A DNA stretch of 62,888 nt from Bacteroidota bacterium (GTDB taxonomy: Bacteria; Bacteroidota; Bacteroidia; Chitinophagales; Saprospiraceae), in the NCBI GenBank assembly GCA_029557915.1, contig JAKQHS010000154.1, positions 1 through 62,888 of the forward strand. The letters run 5' to 3'. The first letter of the stretch is position 1, and each line of letters opens with the position of its first letter. The position numbers and the translations under genes were made by a program. Below the pieces are notes generated by a model. The model saw only the letters and a list, made by a program, of their open reading frames with translations, had not been told where the DNA came from and did not search any database. Positions 17,000 through 27,703 of the stretch are shown piece after piece.

Positions 17000-18652
17000 T
17001 TAATTCATGATTACCACCTTTAAATTCCGGTTTGTACCCAAATCGACAAAGTTGGAAGTGAGGTTGGTAATGGCGACCTTGATTATACCAGGTTCTGAAA
17101 CAAAGGTGGTCATCTGACAACCATTTAGGTCCACCGGAATGGACCCGATGACGACGGATTCCATGGTCGCCCCTTCAACGGCTATGGGTGGAGATAACCA
17201 GGTCGTGAATATACTGATGATACCGGGATTAATGGTGTCGGCCACTATGCTTTGAATACTTTTTATTCCCGGAGAAAGGATGCCGGAAGATATCAGTACG
17301 GAGTCGGCGGTAATGGTAACCTTAACTCCGTCCTTACCGGCAAGGGTTTTTAATTTTGGAAGGGAATCCGTGATGCCAACCGGAATTTGCCCGTCCGTGG
17401 CTTTGCCGAGTGCATGTATCCCCCCACGGTCATTGCCCAACAAAAGGGAGTTGGCAGCCAGCGAATCGGCGCCTGTTCCACCATACATGACAGGAAGAAT
17501 GCCGGTCACTTTGGAAGCCAGATCAATCGTGGAATCCGCAAGGTCCTCATTTTTCAAGGAACCATCGAGGATTAACCGGGAATCGATTGCCCCGGTGTTG
17601 AAATCCTGGTTGATGAGGGAAGAATCCCGGACAATGCGGGAATCGACACTGCCGGTAAGCAGGTCCTGGTTGGCAATGGATGAATCCAGAATGGAGCGGG
17701 AATCGATACTGCCGGTGGACAAATCCTGGTTGAGGATGGTGGAGTCCAGGAGGGTCCGGGAGTCCACACTGCTGGTCCGGAGGTCCTGGTTGGCCAGGGT
17801 GGAATCCTGAATGATACGGGAGTCCACACTTCCGGTAAGCAGGTCCTGGTTGGCAATGGAAAAATCCAGAATGGAGCGGGAATCGACACTGCCGGCGGAC
17901 AAGTCCTGGTTTATGACGGAAGAGTCGAGGAGGGTGCGGGTATCGACACTGCCGGTGGACAAATCCTGGTTGAGGATGGTGGAGTCCAGGATGATCCGGG
18001 AGTCTACGGCGCCGGTCCGGAAGTCCTGGCTGGTGATGGTGGAGTCGAGGATGGTCCGGGAATCGACACTGCCGGTCCGGAGGTCCCTGTTGAGGATGGT
18101 GGAGTCGAGGAGGGTGCGGGTATCGACGCTTCCGGTCCGGAGGTCTTGGTTGAGTATGGTGGAATCTAATATTTTAAGGGTGGTGATGGCATCCTCTGCT
18201 ATATCATCCGTATAGAATGAATAGGGCACGGCCATGAATTGCTGGTTGCTTACCAGTTTATAATTCCCGTCGTTTTTGATGGCCAATTCCACTTTCAAAT
18301 ACTGGTCGGCCTCGATCCAGGGAATGTCCAGCATCCGTGGGTAGGGAGCGGCTCCGGTGGACGTTCCTTTTCCGATGATCAATGTAAATAATCCGAATTT
18401 GTCGGTGGTGGTCGTATGGGTTTCTTCCCATTGCACAGGGCCATTCAGTCCTTTAGTGATGGCAAAACGGACGCCAATGGCTTTATTATAAAGAGGTTTT
18501 CCGGAAATGTCCGTACCGACGATTTCCTTGCCGGTTTCATCCACGGCAACGGCCTGGTAATAAATTCCGTTTAAATTGCCAATTTTCTGGGCCAGGACAT
18601 TTGGTATTATTCCCATGGATAATAAAATACCTATATAAATCAGCTTTTTCAT
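17000..18652 (-). CDS. Secreted repeat protein, copy B (20-residue repeats, tail-fibre-like region)
   Basis: A 550-residue paralogue of the 466-residue protein at 13237. Signal peptide about 1-22, the same N-terminal beta domain (GIYYQAVAVDETGKEI), then residues 162-381 with ten 20-residue repeats plus one degenerate unit, then the same tail-fibre-like TGILPVMYGGTGADSL and a beta-rich C-terminus ending LKVVIMN. The 84-residue excess over copy A is almost exactly four extra repeats. Unlike copy A, the repeats here form higher-order groups. It is the third gene of block B, 24 bp after the barrel gene. No own sorting domain; function unknown. Confidence 0.75.
   Translation of the reverse strand: MKKLIYIGILLSMGIIPNVLAQKIGNLNGIYYQAVAVDETGKEIVGTDISGKPLYNKAIGVRFAITKGLNGPVQWEETHTTTTDKFGLFTLIIGKGTSTGAAPYPRMLDIPWIEADQYLKVELAIKNDGNYKLVSNQQFMAVPYSFYTDDIAEDAITTLKILDSTILNQDLRTGSVDTRTLLDSTILNRDLRTGSVDSRTILDSTITSQDFRTGAVDSRIILDSTILNQDLSTGSVDTRTLLDSSVINQDLSAGSVDSRSILDFSIANQDLLTGSVDSRIIQDSTLANQDLRTSSVDSRTLLDSTILNQDLSTGSIDSRSILDSSIANQDLLTGSVDSRIVRDSSLINQDFNTGAIDSRLILDGSLKNEDLADSTIDLASKVTGILPVMYGGTGADSLAANSLLLGNDRGGIHALGKATDGQIPVGITDSLPKLKTLAGKDGVKVTITADSVLISSGILSPGIKSIQSIVADTINPGIISIFTTWLSPPIAVEGATMESVVIGSIPVDLNGCQMTTFVSEPGIIKVAITNLTSNFVDLGTNRNLKVVIMN
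17510..18169 (-). repeat. 60-bp coding tandem repeat, eleven units
   Basis: Eleven in-frame 60-bp units encode the 20-residue repeats of copy B. Near-identical units recur at distances of 180 bp (17641 and 17821, 5 differences in 60) and 240 bp (17701 and 17941, 4 differences), so expansion involved blocks of three or four units rather than single ones. Confidence 0.9.
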
Positions 18653-18676
18653 TTTAAATCTTTTTAGAATTTGACC

Positions 18677-19309
18677 TTAATTTTCTGTCAATGAAATGGC
18701 CACTCCCAGGCTCAATCCGTAGGCAAAATTTTTCGTTTTTTGCCCGGGGTCCTTTTCAATATTGGTGAGGCCTTTGAAATAATTCAGTTCGAGATAACTT
18801 GAGATGTAATCCGACAGCTTGATGTTGACACCGGGAGAAAAGATCAATCCGTAATCGATGTTGCTCAGCAGGTCGGATTCCGTGATGTTGAGGTTTTCAT
18901 TGTGCGTGGTTTGGGCGCCCCGGAGCAGGAAAGCATAATATCCCGAAGCCATAAAATAAGGATTGATTTTTTCAAATCGGGTCATGTACCCGAGCCCGAG
19001 TTTTATTTCCGCATATTGCAGCCTCCAGGAATAATTCTGGTCGTCGTAAACCAGGTTGGCTCCTCCGTGGCGTACGCCGATGCCGGGTTTGATGATCAAT
19101 CCGATGTCATTCACATAACGGTAACCAATGCCATAGCCCCCGGTGTATAAACCCTGGTATTCCTTGTTGTGGGATACGCCCGCCCGGTCCTTGAATTTGA
19201 AGGAGGAAAACAACTGGGAAGCTTCCAGGACCAATCCCGACTGAGCAAGCCCTGTTAATGAGCAAGCGGCAAGCAGGCAGAGTACATAAATGGATTTCAA
19301 GATTTTCAT
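18677..19309 (-). CDS. Outer-membrane beta-barrel protein, copy B
   Basis: A 210-residue paralogue of the barrel at 14668. Signal peptide about 1-22, then strands of alternating polarity with conserved loops (FKFKDRAGVSHNKEYQGLY is identical in both copies). Differences are mostly conservative (Thr/Ser, Val/Ile, Asp/Glu). It lies 7 bp after the T9SS gene and 24 bp before the repeat-protein gene. The tight conservation against a diverging partner suggests that the barrel contacts something common to both blocks. Its role as an outer-membrane anchor or export partner is inference. Confidence 0.75.
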   Translation of the reverse strand: MKILKSIYVLCLLAACSLTGLAQSGLVLEASQLFSSFKFKDRAGVSHNKEYQGLYTGGYGIGYRYVNDIGLIIKPGIGVRHGGANLVYDDQNYSWRLQYAEIKLGLGYMTRFEKINPYFMASGYYAFLLRGAQTTHNENLNITESDLLSNIDYGLIFSPGVNIKLSDYISSYLELNYFKGLTNIEKDPGQKTKNFAYGLSLGVAISLTEN

Positions 19310-19316
19310 AATGTAT

Positions 19317-19826
19317 TTATTTGGAAATGATTAATCGGATGGTTTTTACCCGTCGCCCGGGATCCTGGATGGTGATCATATACACCCCATTGGCCCAGGA
19401 TGCGCATCGGAGGGGGTGTGAAGTCAGCTTCATTACCTTTTCCGAATGAAGGAATCTTCCGTTCACATCGGTTACGGAGATGATCGCTTGTTCGATTTCC
19501 GCATCACTGGCCAGGGTGACGGAATGACTGGCCGGGTTAGGATAGACTGTTATGTTTAAAGTATTCAGAACAGGTGCAGGGATCTGCACCACATGATAAC
19601 GGGGGCCTTGCTGAAATCCCGGTGAAACGGTGATTTCGTTTGGATGGACCGTGGTATTATAAGCCTGGCCTGCGGTCTGGCTTATGGACACCGTTTCAGT
19701 TTGGGTTGAAGAACCGTAGGCCGGTATGCTTTGCCTTTTGATCGATTGGGCATGGACCGGTCCCGATAACAGGAAGAGCAGGACAATACCCGGCCCTGCC
19801 ACAAACAGGATTGGTTTTTTTTTCAT
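19317..19826 (-). CDS. Small T9SS sorting-domain protein, copy B
   Basis: A 169-residue paralogue of the protein at 15306: signal peptide (ending near VHAQ), the short QSIKRQSIPAYGSS to GFQQ domain, a variable linker, and a type A sorting domain (ITVYPNPASHSVTLAS to IRLIISK). By hand alignment about 80 of 143 mature residues match copy A. The segments CASWANG and DVNGRF are fully shared, while the central cargo differs most. First gene of block B. Confidence 0.8.
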   Translation of the reverse strand: MKKKPILFVAGPGIVLLFLLSGPVHAQSIKRQSIPAYGSSTQTETVSISQTAGQAYNTTVHPNEITVSPGFQQGPRYHVVQIPAPVLNTLNITVYPNPASHSVTLASDAEIEQAIISVTDVNGRFLHSEKVMKLTSHPLRCASWANGVYMITIQDPGRRVKTIRLIISK

Positions 19827-22536
<2,710 letters not shown>

Positions 22537-22559
22537 CAGAGTTGAATTATTCATATCAC

Positions 22560-22590
22560 AAGGGGTGCCTGGAAACGGGTACCCCTTTTT
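22560..22590 (+). terminator. Rho-independent terminator after katG
   Basis: Stem of 9-10 bp (AGGGGTGCC with GGTACCCCT, one G-T pair), eight-base loop, and a run of five T, starting 24 bp beyond the katG stop. Confidence 0.85.
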
Positions 22591-22784
22591 ATTTTATCAC
22601 CCGGTGCAATACGGAAATTCTTCGTTCGATTACCATTATGCTTGTGGTCCCAGCCCGGGACCTGGATCCGGATGAACCACTGTCCTGAAGGTTAAATGAT
22701 ATCCTGTGATAATCCGGTACCCATTCGCTGACCTTCCGGTTTATCCTTCAAATTGTAACTTTCGCTGAAGAAGCAAAGCGGAAG

Positions 22785-25700
22785 ATGAATAAAACCATTT
22801 TTATCCTCCTGGTTTTCGTTTATTCCTTCTCAGCAGGCCAGGATTCTTCCGGCAAGCTGGACAGCGAATTCCGGAATCCCCCAAAAGATACCAGGCCCTG
22901 GGTTTTCTGGTACTGGGTCGATGAAAACATTTCAAAGCCCGGGATCACCAAAGACCTGGAAGCCATGGCGAGGGTGGGCATAGGCCAGGCGCTGATCGGG
23001 CATATCTCTCCAGGTCCGGTCCGCGGGGATGCCCGGATGCTCAGTAAGGAATGGTGGGATATGGTGGCCTTTGCCGTGAAAGAAGGGCAGCGCCTGGGTG
23101 TGGACATTGGATTTTTCAACGGACCGGGATGGAGCCAGTCGGGTGGGCCCTGGATCAGCCTGGACCAATCCATGCGGCATGTGGTAAGCGACGAATGGAG
23201 GGTTCGGGGCCCGGCCCTTTTAAGAGAAAAACTGCACGTGCCCGGACCTGGGTTTAAACAAATTGCCCTCCAGGCTTTTCCCGTGGACAGCAGGTCCGCA
23301 AAATCCCCGGGCCCTTCCGATATGATTTCCTTCCAGGCCCGACCGGAAACCGGAAATATTTACAAGTTGTTTGACCGGGATACGGCCACCAGCTATTCTT
23401 TCCCGGCCGGCTCTGGCAGTAATGAAAAAATTACCTTGGACTTAGAGTTTAAAGAACCCTGGACCATTCAGGCAATCAAATTTGATTACCCACCGGTTTC
23501 TTTTTATACACAGGTGGATTTCCAGTCTGCTGAACCGGATGGGATGTACCGTTCGATCAGAAAATTTAAAATCGACCGGCGGAATATCCAGTTTCAGATC
23601 GGGCCTAAACGATTTGAACCCCTGTGGTTTGCCGTGCCGGCTACCCGGTCCAGGCGGTTTCGTTTTGTTTTCGATCAGATCCGGGCGACCGACAGCCTTA
23701 GGTTTAAAGAAATAGAATTATACACCGGAACGGTCGTGGACCAGCATATCGACAAACAATTGGGTAAAATGGCTTCCGACCCGGTCCCTCTTTGGGACGC
23801 CTACCTGTGGCCGGAACAAGAGGAACCAGGCAACGGAGACCTGATCAAACCGGAAAGCCTACTGGATCTCCGATCCCGGGTGGATGCCGAAGGTTTTTTG
23901 AATTGGGAAATTCCTCCCGGGGATTGGGTCATCCTCCACTCGGGCATGGCGCCCACCGGGGCCGTCAATGTACCCGTGCCCCCTGAAGCGACAGGGTTTG
24001 AATGCGATAAATTTTCGAAGGAAGCGATAAAGACCCATTTCCAGGCTTTTGCCGGGCAATTTCTGAAAACCATACCCAGGGCAGAAAGGACCGCCCTGAA
24101 GACCATCGTCATCGACAGTTATGAAGTCGGATCCCAGAATTGGTCAAACGATTTTGCAGCCCTATTTGCTGAAAGATTCGGATACGATCCCCTGCCCTGG
24201 TTGCCTGTATTTGCCGGCAGGATCGTTAAAAGCGCAGACCTCTCCAACCGCTTTTTATGGGATGTTCGGAGGTTGGGCGCGGACCTCATCGCTGAAAATT
24301 ATGTAGGCCACCTCCGGAAACTTTCCAATCGAAACGGATTGGACCTCTGGCTGGAAAACTATGGGCATTGGGGTTTCCCAGCCGAGTTTTTGCAATACGG
24401 AGGCCGGGCCGATATGGTTTCGGGGGAGTTTTGGTTTGAAAACCCATATTGGGACCTGGGCCCCATCGAATGCCGGGCCGCCAGTTCGGCAGCCCATATT
24501 TATGGAAAAAACAGGGTCTTTGCAGAAGCATTCACCGCCGGTTTCAATTTCAAACAATATCCGGCTTCGATGAAAAGCCGGGGTGACCGGATGTTTTGCG
24601 AAGGCATCAATCATTTTGTCCTCCACCTTTATATTCACCAGCCCTGGGAAAACCGGGTCCCGGGTGTGACGGCCTGGTTCGGGATGAGTTTCCAGCGGAA
24701 CAATACCTGGTTTGAGCAGAGCAAGGCATGGGTGGATTACCTGCGACGCTGCCAATATCTGCTCCAGCAGGGCGATCCGGTGAGCGACTTGTGTTATTTT
24801 ACGGGCGAAGATGTTCCCAAAATGACCGGAGCCCTGAATCCGGCCTTGCCGTCGGGTTATGATTATGATTTTATCAATGCCGAGGTCCTGGAGCGGGCCC
24901 GGGCCAGGGATGGAAAAATTATTCTCCCACATGGAAAAGAATACCGCCTGCTCATCCTGCCCGAACAAACCACCATGAGGCCGGCAATGCTTGAAAAACT
25001 GGAAAAACTGATAGCGGATGGGGCCGCCGTTTACGGACCCCCGCCTTCCCGATCACCCAGCATGGCCGGTTATCCCGGTTCGGACCAGGAGATCATGCGC
25101 CTGGCCATGCGGATCTGGGGCAATAAAGGAACAGTTACTGCCTCAGGCCGGTCATACGGGAAAGGAAAACTGTACCGGGATCAGGACCTTGCCGGGGTGT
25201 TGGAGGACATGTCCCTGCCTCCGGATGTCCTCATGGCCGACACCGGGATCCTGTGGACCCACCGGTCATCCATGGGCCTGGACATTTATTTTCTTTCCAA
25301 CCTGGATGACCGGGAAAAAAAGTCCTGGATCAGCTTCCGGGTAAAAAACCGGGTTCCGGAACTTTGGGACCCCGCTTCGGGAAGGATCTCCGAACTGTCT
25401 TCATACCGGATGGAGGGAGAAAGAACCAAGGTACCGGTATGCCTGGATCCATCGGGTTCGGTTTTTATCGTTTTCCGTAAAGCCGGCGGAGAGGCCGCAG
25501 AACCAAAAGCACGGTCAACCCATGCAGTAAAGGAGATTGCCCTGGATGAGCCCTGGCAATTGCATTTTCCGGGAGGATGGGATGCGCCGGATTCCATCAC
25601 GGTCAAGGACCTGACTTCCTGGACCGATTTTTCAGATATGGGTATAAAATATTTTTCGGGCACAGCCAGGTATAAAAACACGTTTAATATCCCGGTGGAA

Positions 25701-26039
25701 ACCCTGAAGGAAAACACCCGGGTCATCCTTGACCTCGGAGAAGTCAGGATGATGGCCGAAGTGACCGTCAATGGCAGGAACCTCGGGGTCCTTTGGAAAA
25801 AGCCATATAAAACGGAGATCACAGAGGCTATCCGCACCGGGGACAACCAGGTGGAGATCCGGATCACGAACACCTGGTGGAACAGGTTGGTGGGGGATGC
25901 GAAGTATCCGGAAGGGCTACCGGGCAGCGAGGTCCATGCTCCCCGGACTTTTGTGACGGTAAAGGGATGGACCGGGGAGGAGGAACTGATGGATTCGGGT
26001 TTGATCGGGCCGGTGGTGGTTAAAATTAGGGAAGAATGA
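22785..26039 (+). CDS. GH106-like alpha-L-rhamnosidase
   Basis: A 1084-residue secreted glycoside hydrolase. Signal peptide about 1-18 (ending FSAG). The family opening is present (FRNPPKDTRPWVFWYWVDE, then GITKDLEAMARVGIGQALIG), followed by the GH106 catalytic barrel (about 30-650) with GGRADMVSGEFWFEN and NRVFAEAFTAG, and a C-terminal beta-galactosidase-like sugar-binding domain (about 930-1080, NVNGRNLG-type segment VTVNGRNLGVLWKKPY). GH106 enzymes remove alpha-L-rhamnose from rhamnogalacturonan and related glycans in the periplasm. It is not in an obvious operon: katG upstream is terminated, and the next gene is on the opposite strand. A TAACTTTC box (one mismatch to the -7 consensus) lies 29 bp upstream. 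Confidence 0.85.
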   Translation: MNKTIFILLVFVYSFSAGQDSSGKLDSEFRNPPKDTRPWVFWYWVDENISKPGITKDLEAMARVGIGQALIGHISPGPVRGDARMLSKEWWDMVAFAVKEGQRLGVDIGFFNGPGWSQSGGPWISLDQSMRHVVSDEWRVRGPALLREKLHVPGPGFKQIALQAFPVDSRSAKSPGPSDMISFQARPETGNIYKLFDRDTATSYSFPAGSGSNEKITLDLEFKEPWTIQAIKFDYPPVSFYTQVDFQSAEPDGMYRSIRKFKIDRRNIQFQIGPKRFEPLWFAVPATRSRRFRFVFDQIRATDSLRFKEIELYTGTVVDQHIDKQLGKMASDPVPLWDAYLWPEQEEPGNGDLIKPESLLDLRSRVDAEGFLNWEIPPGDWVILHSGMAPTGAVNVPVPPEATGFECDKFSKEAIKTHFQAFAGQFLKTIPRAERTALKTIVIDSYEVGSQNWSNDFAALFAERFGYDPLPWLPVFAGRIVKSADLSNRFLWDVRRLGADLIAENYVGHLRKLSNRNGLDLWLENYGHWGFPAEFLQYGGRADMVSGEFWFENPYWDLGPIECRAASSAAHIYGKNRVFAEAFTAGFNFKQYPASMKSRGDRMFCEGINHFVLHLYIHQPWENRVPGVTAWFGMSFQRNNTWFEQSKAWVDYLRRCQYLLQQGDPVSDLCYFTGEDVPKMTGALNPALPSGYDYDFINAEVLERARARDGKIILPHGKEYRLLILPEQTTMRPAMLEKLEKLIADGAAVYGPPPSRSPSMAGYPGSDQEIMRLAMRIWGNKGTVTASGRSYGKGKLYRDQDLAGVLEDMSLPPDVLMADTGILWTHRSSMGLDIYFLSNLDDREKKSWISFRVKNRVPELWDPASGRISELSSYRMEGERTKVPVCLDPSGSVFIVFRKAGGEAAEPKARSTHAVKEIALDEPWQLHFPGGWDAPDSITVKDLTSWTDFSDMGIKYFSGTARYKNTFNIPVETLKENTRVILDLGEVRMMAEVTVNGRNLGVLWKKPYKTEITEAIRTGDNQVEIRITNTWWNRLVGDAKYPEGLPGSEVHAPRTFVTVKGWTGEEELMDSGLIGPVVVKIREE

Positions 26040-26172
26040 TGGACCGGCTTTAAAAGGATCATGACGCCCTGGAACAACACATCAGTCGACGGGGACGACT
26101 CGAGGGTCCGGTACCTACCGATATAGGTTTTGTACGAATGAGCCCGGGTCCATCCTTAGTGACCCAAGTCTT

Positions 26173-26583
26173 TCAGGCAGCGAGTTGAGTCATCAAATTG
26201 TGCATGTCCAGGATTCCCCAATGCGCGATATATTTTCCATTGCGCAGTTGTACGATGTCGATCACCTCCATCACCACGCTTTTATTCGTGGGTTTTACCC
26301 CGAAAAATTCGCCTTTGTGGATTGCATGAAATGATTTTCTGGTGGTCACCTTGTCCCCTTCAGCGATCATCTCGTGAATTTCGACTTTCAATTCAGGGAA
26401 CGCGGGTTTGAGCAGCTGGTTGAAAAAATAAATCACCGCATCGGGTCCCTGGGGCGAACCGGGAGGGGCAGTGTAATTGATAAAGTCCGGTGCAAAGATT
26501 TCATGCACCGTATTTATGTTGCCGCCTTCGATAAATTCCTTGTTTACCCGTTAAACGATTTTTTTGTTTTGTTCTGTAGTCAT
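26173..26583 (-). pseudogene. SnoaL-like ester cyclase with in-frame stop at codon 11
   Basis: Reading from the ATG at 26583 gives MTTEQNKKIV, then TAA (26551-26553), then in the same frame RVNKEFIEGGNINTVHEIF and the rest of a SnoaL-like small domain (NYTAPPGSPQGPDAVIYFFN, HEMIAEGDKVTTRKSF, YIAHWGILD). The residues after the stop are exactly what the family's first helix needs, so the TAA interrupts a formerly complete gene. One base change from AAA or CAA would explain it. The longest uninterrupted frame begins at a GTG (26508) and would lack the first helix. Either a fresh pseudogene, a sequencing error, or a truncated product. SnoaL-like proteins hydrate or cyclise small molecules. Confidence 0.75.
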
Positions 26584-26669
26584 GATTTTTGGTTTATGAA
26601 TGAAATAACAGACCAAAGATGGGTCGGATCCCATTTGCGGTTATTGTCCGGAAGCGACTTTGAATGGAA

Positions 26670-27659
26670 CTATTCCGACGCGTTGCGAAATTCCAAAGGG
26701 GTTTGCCTGCACATTTTTTTAAAGAACCTGTTGAAATGTGGGGGATCTGCGAATTCTAATTTATAAGCAATTTCCGAAACGCTGGATTGTGAATGCAGCA
26801 GGTAGACTTTTGCTTCCATCAGCAACATTTCATCGATCAGGTCGCGGGCAGTTTTGTCGGAGCAGGTTTTGACCGCCCGGTTCAAATGGTCCGGCGATAC
26901 ATGAAGCAGATCTGCATATTCGGCTACTTTGCGGACGGTGAGAAAATGCCGGCTCACCAGTTTCAGGTAGGCGAAAAAAAGGTTTTGCGCCGGGTTGGAG
27001 CTGCCCTGGCTGGAGAGCTGGACCGCATCATAGTCCCGGCTGGCGTGGATGAGGATCAGCTGGATGTATAATTTTATGGTCTCACTCAAATGGGTTTTCC
27101 GGTTCCTGACCTCATCGTTTATTTTGAAGATTATTTTTTCAATTTCCGACGCGGTTTCTTCCTTCAGTTCAAAACATTGCACCCCCGAATGGTTGAGAAA
27201 CGGAAACTTCCAGGTTTTGTTGGCAAAGAGGGAAGTGCTGGAAATGAATTTTTCCGTGAAGAGCATGTAATAGGCCAGGAAATCGGGGTTTACATCGTAA
27301 AGCGAAAAAATTTGGCCGGGTATTCCAAACAGGATCCAATTGCGTACCGGCCGGTATTTTTCCAGCCCGATGTCAAACCTGGCGCTGCCCTGGCGGGTGA
27401 GGGAAATCCTGAAATATTCGGTCTTGATGTGTTCAATTTTCTTTTTTACATCCCTGGTGGAATAAAGCCCGAAGCCATGGTCTATAAGTCCGGAAGAATT
27501 GTCCATTCCGAAATCACTTTTCCCCTTTCCTTCTTTATGAATTTTATACAGTTCGGTGTCCAGTTTGACTTGCCTGATCCCGGTGGAAACACTCTTATAC
27601 ATATCCGGTTTTACTTTTCGGTTTAAAGCCATCCTTGCCCGATATCCGGTCCAGGTCAT
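26670..27659 (-). CDS. AraC family transcriptional regulator
   Basis: A 329-residue regulator: an N-terminal ligand/sensing region (cupin-like AraC-binding type, about 30-200) and a C-terminal double helix-turn-helix (about 235-329), with VRKVAEYADLLHVSPDHLNR as the first HTH and SEIAYKLEFADPPHFNRFFK as the conserved second HTH, then QTPLEFR. Three in-frame ATGs (27659, 27632 and 27602) precede the first conserved residues; the last one seems most natural, and I list the longest form. It is the last gene of the long minus-strand run ending here, 44 bp after the M20 hydrolase, and may regulate that run or the GH106 gene. Confidence 0.85.
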   Translation of the reverse strand: MTWTGYRARMALNRKVKPDMYKSVSTGIRQVKLDTELYKIHKEGKGKSDFGMDNSSGLIDHGFGLYSTRDVKKKIEHIKTEYFRISLTRQGSARFDIGLEKYRPVRNWILFGIPGQIFSLYDVNPDFLAYYMLFTEKFISSTSLFANKTWKFPFLNHSGVQCFELKEETASEIEKIIFKINDEVRNRKTHLSETIKLYIQLILIHASRDYDAVQLSSQGSSNPAQNLFFAYLKLVSRHFLTVRKVAEYADLLHVSPDHLNRAVKTCSDKTARDLIDEMLLMEAKVYLLHSQSSVSEIAYKLEFADPPHFNRFFKKMCRQTPLEFRNASE

Positions 27660-27703
27660 TCCGAATGGCTGCCCGGAATGCGGATGACCGCTTAAAAATT
27701 ACT

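Noticed and set aside
16816-17010. A 64-codon plus-strand frame
   Set aside because: No recognisable features, and it overlaps the end of repeat-protein copy B on the other strand.
17510-18169. CRISPR-like array
   Set aside because: Units are contiguous 60-bp coding repeats with no variable spacers and no cas genes nearby.
13237-18652. Prophage remnant, because of the tail-fibre-like GGTGTDTL segments
   Set aside because: No capsid, terminase, portal, integrase or lysis genes are present. Both proteins have signal peptides and sit with T9SS and barrel genes.
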